Below are positions 5,911-8,870 of a stretch of 8,870 nt of DNA, one piece after another (the stretch's first letter is position 1; each line of letters starts with the position of its first letter). The notes beneath the pieces are model-generated. The model was not told the origin of the DNA. It saw only the letters and a list, made by a program, of their open reading frames with translations, and did not search any database. The stretch spans positions 1 through 8,870 of the forward strand of contig CAZCZY010000064.1 in NCBI GenBank assembly GCA_964503525.1, read 5' to 3'. Position numbers and translations under genes: made by a program. The stretch comes from CAZCZY01 sp964503525. GTDB lineage: Bacteria; Patescibacteriota; JAUYIX01.

Positions 5911-6081
5911 GTGGCTCGCGAGGTTCGTGACATCCGACCACTCTCAGAGCGAGAACGCACCGCGAGAAAATCGCTGCGTTCTCGCTCACGCAATCAGCGA
6001 ATTTTTATTGCCCTGGCAGCGCTTGCCGGCGTCGCCTTGTTTTTGAGTATCGTGGTGGGCTGGTGGATTGGGAGTCGCTAA
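5911..6081 (+). CDS. Small single-pass membrane protein (56 residues)
   Basis: A short open frame from GTG 5911 to TAA 6079-6081. Residues 1-30 are very basic and charged (LSERERTARKSLRSRSRNQR). Residues 31-53 (IFIALAALAGVALFLSIVVGWW) form an unbroken hydrophobic segment of transmembrane length, ending in IGSR. A positive N terminus followed by one membrane helix predicts N-in topology. It begins 11 bases after the pnp stop and its TAA directly touches the next gene's ATG, whose Shine-Dalgarno (GGGAG, 6070-6074) lies within this frame. These contacts and the membrane segment argue for a real gene. Against it: no good Shine-Dalgarno of its own and a large hairpin in the coding part. No family is recognised. 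It may anchor or be coupled to the downstream exonuclease, which is an inference from position. Confidence 0.7.
   Translation: MAREVRDIRPLSERERTARKSLRSRSRNQRIFIALAALAGVALFLSIVVGWWIGSR
5947..5987 (+). repeat. Strong hairpin inside the small membrane gene
   Basis: GAGCGAGAACGCA (5947-5959) is the exact reverse complement of TGCGTTCTCGCTC (5975-5987). Between them GCGA (5962-5965) pairs with TCGC (5971-5974) around the loop GAAAA, leaving a two-base bulge (5960-5961): 17 pairs in all. A run of five Ts begins only at 6002, 15 bases after the stem, so it is not a canonical terminator. It could stabilise the pnp 3' end, attenuate read-through, or be an RNase III site. Confidence 0.8.
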
Positions 6082-8757
6082 ATGGCACGCTATTCTTCTG
6101 AGTTTATTGGCCTGGATCTTGAGGCGACAGATTTGTCGACGGATTCTGGCCGCATCTTAGAAGTCGGGGCGGTCAAATTTATAAACGGTCGCGAAGTTGC
6201 CAAGTTTCAGAGCTTGATCGATCCAGGCCAGCCCATTCCCCCGATCATCACCTCGATTACGGGCATTCGCGAACAGGACGTATTGGGCAAACCAAAATTT
6301 GATGCGGTTCGGGACCAATTAGCAGAGTTTGTTGGTACGGCACCAATCGTTGGGCACAATATTGCTTTTGATATTTCTTTTTTGAAGGCGCAAGGGCTCG
6401 CGTTGAAAAATGCTACGTATGATACGTGGAAGCTGGCCACGATATTAGTTCCGCACGCTGGCTCTCACTCGCTCGAGTCGCTAGCGCATGAGATAGGTTT
6501 AAAACATCCAAATGCTCACCGCGCCCTGGACGACGCACGAGTTGGTGCTGAGCTTTTTATGTATCTAACAGAGCGACTGGGTGACGTGACACCGGCAGTT
6601 GCAAGGCAAATGGTAGCGCTTGCGCGACAACATGCCTATTCAATGGGGCCGGTATTCTTAGAAGTTTTTGGTGAAAAGGCGAGCGCTGCAGCAAAACCCA
6701 AGCGACGTAGTGCAAAGAAAGGTATTGGGACAGCGCAACTGGCATTGCCACTGAATTCCAATGAAAAAATGATTGGCGCATGGGAGTTAGCGACCAAGGC
6801 CACGAAGAAATCTCAGAAAGGCATATCGGTACCCCTAGAGGATTTACAAAATGTGTTTGCGGAGCATGTTGTCCCTATGACGAAGGGTTTTGAGCTGCGG
6901 GCCGAACAGGTTGAGGCAGCACGAATCATTCGGGAAGGTTGTAAGTCGCTCGTCCCAGCCGTTGTTGAGATAGGCTCAGGGATAGGTCGACGTGAAGCTG
7001 CAATTGTCGCAGCGCTCTCCCTGGACACAAATTCTGCTTATGCGGTAGCTACTAATCATGAGCTTTCTGTAGTGGCGCAGAGCGCGTCTAATATTGCCAT
7101 CGCTTTGGGCAGCCCCGAGATCGCCGTGCTTGATCAGCCGGGAGGGTATATTTCGCTAACGGCGCTAGAAAAATTCCTTAGCCACCCCAGCCTCTCAGAG
7201 ACAGATATGCAATTTGCGATGAAGGTGTTGGCCTGGCTCCCTGGGACAACGACCGGCAGACTCACCGAGCTTGCCCTGGTCTGGGAAGAAAAATTACTCA
7301 TGCCAGAAATATCGGCGCGGCTGCATGACTGCGGCAAAGATCGTGACCCGCAGCAGTGTTCGTACTGTGCGGCATTGGAGAATGCGCAGCGCGCCAAGCT
7401 CATTGTAATGACGCACGCCACCATGCTGTGGACCCTAGAGAATCCAGATCTGTTCTCAGTTACGGCACTTATTATTGATGATGCAGAACAGCTAGAGGAA
7501 AATGCCACAAACGTTTTTGGTACCGTATTGCACCAGAATACCTTTGAGCGATTAGTCGATCGGACCGAACAACTCGCAGGTGATACCAAGCTCATCGAAG
7601 ACTGGCGTAATCAACTCGCCCTTGTTTCTGGTGTTATTGGTCTCTTTGTAGAACGACTCGCACGTGAGATTGCCTGGGATGGTGGGCGTACCGTAGTCAT
7701 TAATACAACCCTCGCCAAAGACCCAGGGTGGGAAAAACTCAAGGGTAGTCTGCAGTCACTGGCATCACGCCTTAGTACACTTGCGCAAACTCAAGCGGCA
7801 CTGGCTGAGGGTGTTCGGCAAATAAAATCTCAGATTGAGAAGGTCTTAGTTTCTGATCCGCAACATGATGTCATCCAAGTTGGACTTAATGACCGCTTGG
7901 AGTTTGTCTTTAGAATCCAGCCGATAGAAATCAGCAACGTACTGAGCAAAAAACTTTTTCAAACAGGGGCAAAAAATGAGCAGCAGCGCGCGGTGGTATT
8001 GGTTGGTCCACGGCTTCGAGTCGCTGGTGCATTTTTGTATGTCAAAAGGAGATTGGGAATACCAGACACCGCGCGCGAACACACTGTTGCTGCTCTTCCA
8101 TCTTCCGAGCGAGCCGCGGTCATTACAATTACCGACACCCCTGACCCAATGGGTCCCGGATGGAGTGAGGCGGTGTCTCAGGTTGCGAGCACACTGGTAT
8201 CAACACTTGGTGGGAGAATACTGGTGCTCTTTTCTAACAAGAGTCAGGTGCTGACGGTACACCACTTACTCGAAGCACAACTTGCGGGTAGCGGTACCAA
8301 GCTTTTGGCACAAGGGCTAAGTGGTGGACGTGGCAAGACCCTGAATGCCCTGGTCCGAAACGAAAAATGTGTACTGATGGGCAGCTTCACATTTACCGAC
8401 AGGCTCAAATTTACCCATGGCTTTAATGCCATCGTTATTTGTAAGCTTCCATTTGCTGCACCGGGTGATCCACTGCGAACCGCCCGTGGTGCGCGAGTAG
8501 GTTCCAGCTTTATGGAGCTCGAGCTTCCTCGCGTTGCCCTCAAAGTGCGTGAACAATTTGATCGACTCTTGGCTACCAAGAAGGACCGCGGCGTACTCGT
8601 CGTACTCGATACAAAGTTTCAAAAAAGCTATGGCAAGGTTCTCTTGGATACGCTACCGAGCGTGCCTTTGATTGCGATCGAGCTCAGCAAACTCGCCAAA
8701 GAGGTTGCAATCTACCGACGCACTCCTGGCACGACAAAGAGTAGCCCAAAGAAGTAG
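6082..8757 (+). CDS. DEDDh 3'-5' exonuclease fused to a degenerate DinG-like helicase
   Basis: An 891-residue fusion. Residues 7-165 are a DnaQ-type exonuclease with a full DEDDh set: Asp12 and Glu14 (GLDLEATDL), Asp97 (VGHNIAFD), His146 and Asp151 (HRALDDA). After a basic linker (about 204-214), residues 265-870 follow the DinG/XPD layout of gram-positive DinG proteins, but the motor looks eroded. Walker A is GSGIGRRE (298-305), with Arg303 and Arg304 in place of Lys-Thr/Ser. Walker B is IIDDAEQ instead of IDEAH. Only three of four Fe-S cysteines remain (Cys417, Cys426, Cys429). Motif V SFWEGVD has become TFTDRLK, and motif VI ends RLLA (828-831) instead of RLIR. S. aureus DinG is a known helicase relative that works as an exonuclease; this seems further along that path. 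The start ATG has GGGAG seven bases upstream and abuts the preceding TAA. Likely a DNA (or RNA) 3' exonuclease without helicase activity. Confidence 0.88.
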   Translation: MARYSSEFIGLDLEATDLSTDSGRILEVGAVKFINGREVAKFQSLIDPGQPIPPIITSITGIREQDVLGKPKFDAVRDQLAEFVGTAPIVGHNIAFDISFLKAQGLALKNATYDTWKLATILVPHAGSHSLESLAHEIGLKHPNAHRALDDARVGAELFMYLTERLGDVTPAVARQMVALARQHAYSMGPVFLEVFGEKASAAAKPKRRSAKKGIGTAQLALPLNSNEKMIGAWELATKATKKSQKGISVPLEDLQNVFAEHVVPMTKGFELRAEQVEAARIIREGCKSLVPAVVEIGSGIGRREAAIVAALSLDTNSAYAVATNHELSVVAQSASNIAIALGSPEIAVLDQPGGYISLTALEKFLSHPSLSETDMQFAMKVLAWLPGTTTGRLTELALVWEEKLLMPEISARLHDCGKDRDPQQCSYCAALENAQRAKLIVMTHATMLWTLENPDLFSVTALIIDDAEQLEENATNVFGTVLHQNTFERLVDRTEQLAGDTKLIEDWRNQLALVSGVIGLFVERLAREIAWDGGRTVVINTTLAKDPGWEKLKGSLQSLASRLSTLAQTQAALAEGVRQIKSQIEKVLVSDPQHDVIQVGLNDRLEFVFRIQPIEISNVLSKKLFQTGAKNEQQRAVVLVGPRLRVAGAFLYVKRRLGIPDTAREHTVAALPSSERAAVITITDTPDPMGPGWSEAVSQVASTLVSTLGGRILVLFSNKSQVLTVHHLLEAQLAGSGTKLLAQGLSGGRGKTLNALVRNEKCVLMGSFTFTDRLKFTHGFNAIVICKLPFAAPGDPLRTARGARVGSSFMELELPRVALKVREQFDRLLATKKDRGVLVVLDTKFQKSYGKVLLDTLPSVPLIAIELSKLAKEVAIYRRTPGTTKSSPKK

Positions 8758-8789
8758 GGGCTGTAGCCCACGCAGCAGACTGTGGAAAA

Positions 8790-8829
8790 CAACGCGGGGG
8801 CATCATTTGCCCCGTGTTGAAAACTTTTT
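8790..8829 (+). terminator. Terminator-like hairpin after the exonuclease gene
   Basis: CAACGCGGGG (8790-8799) pairs with CCCCGTGTTG (8810-8819) over ten positions with one G-U, loop 8800-8809. On the plus strand five Ts (8825-8829) follow after AAAAC; on the minus strand TTTT follows the stem directly (8789-8786). It can therefore serve in both directions, ending the long plus-strand run and perhaps a convergent gene beyond the window. The last 41 bases hold no recognisable feature. Confidence 0.6.
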
Positions 8830-8870
8830 GTGTTCTTGCGAGGGACCCATTTGTGTGGCTTAACTAAGTC

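Noticed and set aside
6082..8757. Calling this gene dinG as an active DNA helicase.
   Set aside because: The ATP-binding and hydrolysis motifs and one Fe-S cysteine are altered, so the name would imply an activity the sequence does not support.
8757..8769. Small hairpin GGGC-TGTA-GCCC directly after the exonuclease stop.
   Set aside because: Four base pairs with no T-run; the stronger hairpin at 8790-8819 explains termination better.
1..8870. CRISPR arrays, insertion sequences, toxin-antitoxin pairs, phage genes or integration sites.
   Set aside because: No regularly spaced repeats, transposase-like frames, attachment-site duplication at the tRNA or paired small toxin-like genes were seen.

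Overview
The window reads as a stretch of a bacterial chromosome, most plausibly from an uncultivated Patescibacteria (CPR)-type or similarly reduced lineage. The hints are small compact genes, several starts with no Shine-Dalgarno but a -10 box at leaderless distance, a short coiled-coil protein of a kind common in those genomes, and highly diverged versions of housekeeping proteins. This placement is an inference. TGA is used as a normal stop (2346-2348, 3425-3427), which argues against the code-25 lineages. No insertion sequence, phage gene, CRISPR array or conventional defence operon was seen.

Left part (1-2348): the 3' end of an unidentified plus-strand gene; a complete tRNA-Arg(CCG) on the minus strand; a small TPR-like protein convergent with a GNAT acetyltransferase; then, divergent from the acetyltransferase, an SRAP-domain (HMCES/YedK-type) abasic-site protein. 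The divergent pair is driven by two back-to-back promoters with extended -10 boxes, each placed so that transcription would begin at or next to the A of the ATG. A coiled-coil protein follows, preceded by a perfect 12-bp inverted repeat that covers its likely -10 box.

Central part (2349-5899): rpsO (S15) and pnp (polynucleotide phosphorylase), the classical bacterial gene pair, but with a gene for a NYN/PIN-like putative ribonuclease between them, tightly coupled to rpsO (1-base gap, strong Shine-Dalgarno). Before pnp lies a long imperfect hairpin (3478-3562) resembling in position and form the RNase III-cleaved leader through which E. coli PNPase controls its own synthesis. The rpsO leader contains a perfect 13-bp tandem duplication.

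Right part (5900-8870): a 56-residue single-pass membrane protein whose stop codon directly abuts the ATG of an 891-residue protein. That protein has an intact DEDDh 3'-5' exonuclease domain fused to a DinG/XPD-like helicase region whose Walker A, Walker B, motif V, motif VI and Fe-S cysteine set are all eroded. It looks like an exonuclease carrying a dead helicase scaffold. A perfect 13-bp stem plus a 4-bp inner stem lies within the small membrane gene. The window closes with a terminator-like hairpin.

The most interesting unit is the run rpsO - NYN nuclease - pnp - small membrane protein - exonuclease/pseudo-helicase (2440-8757): five same-strand genes with three nuclease-type proteins and two strong RNA hairpins, consistent with a linked RNA/DNA processing locus. 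Co-function is inferred only from order, spacing and domains.
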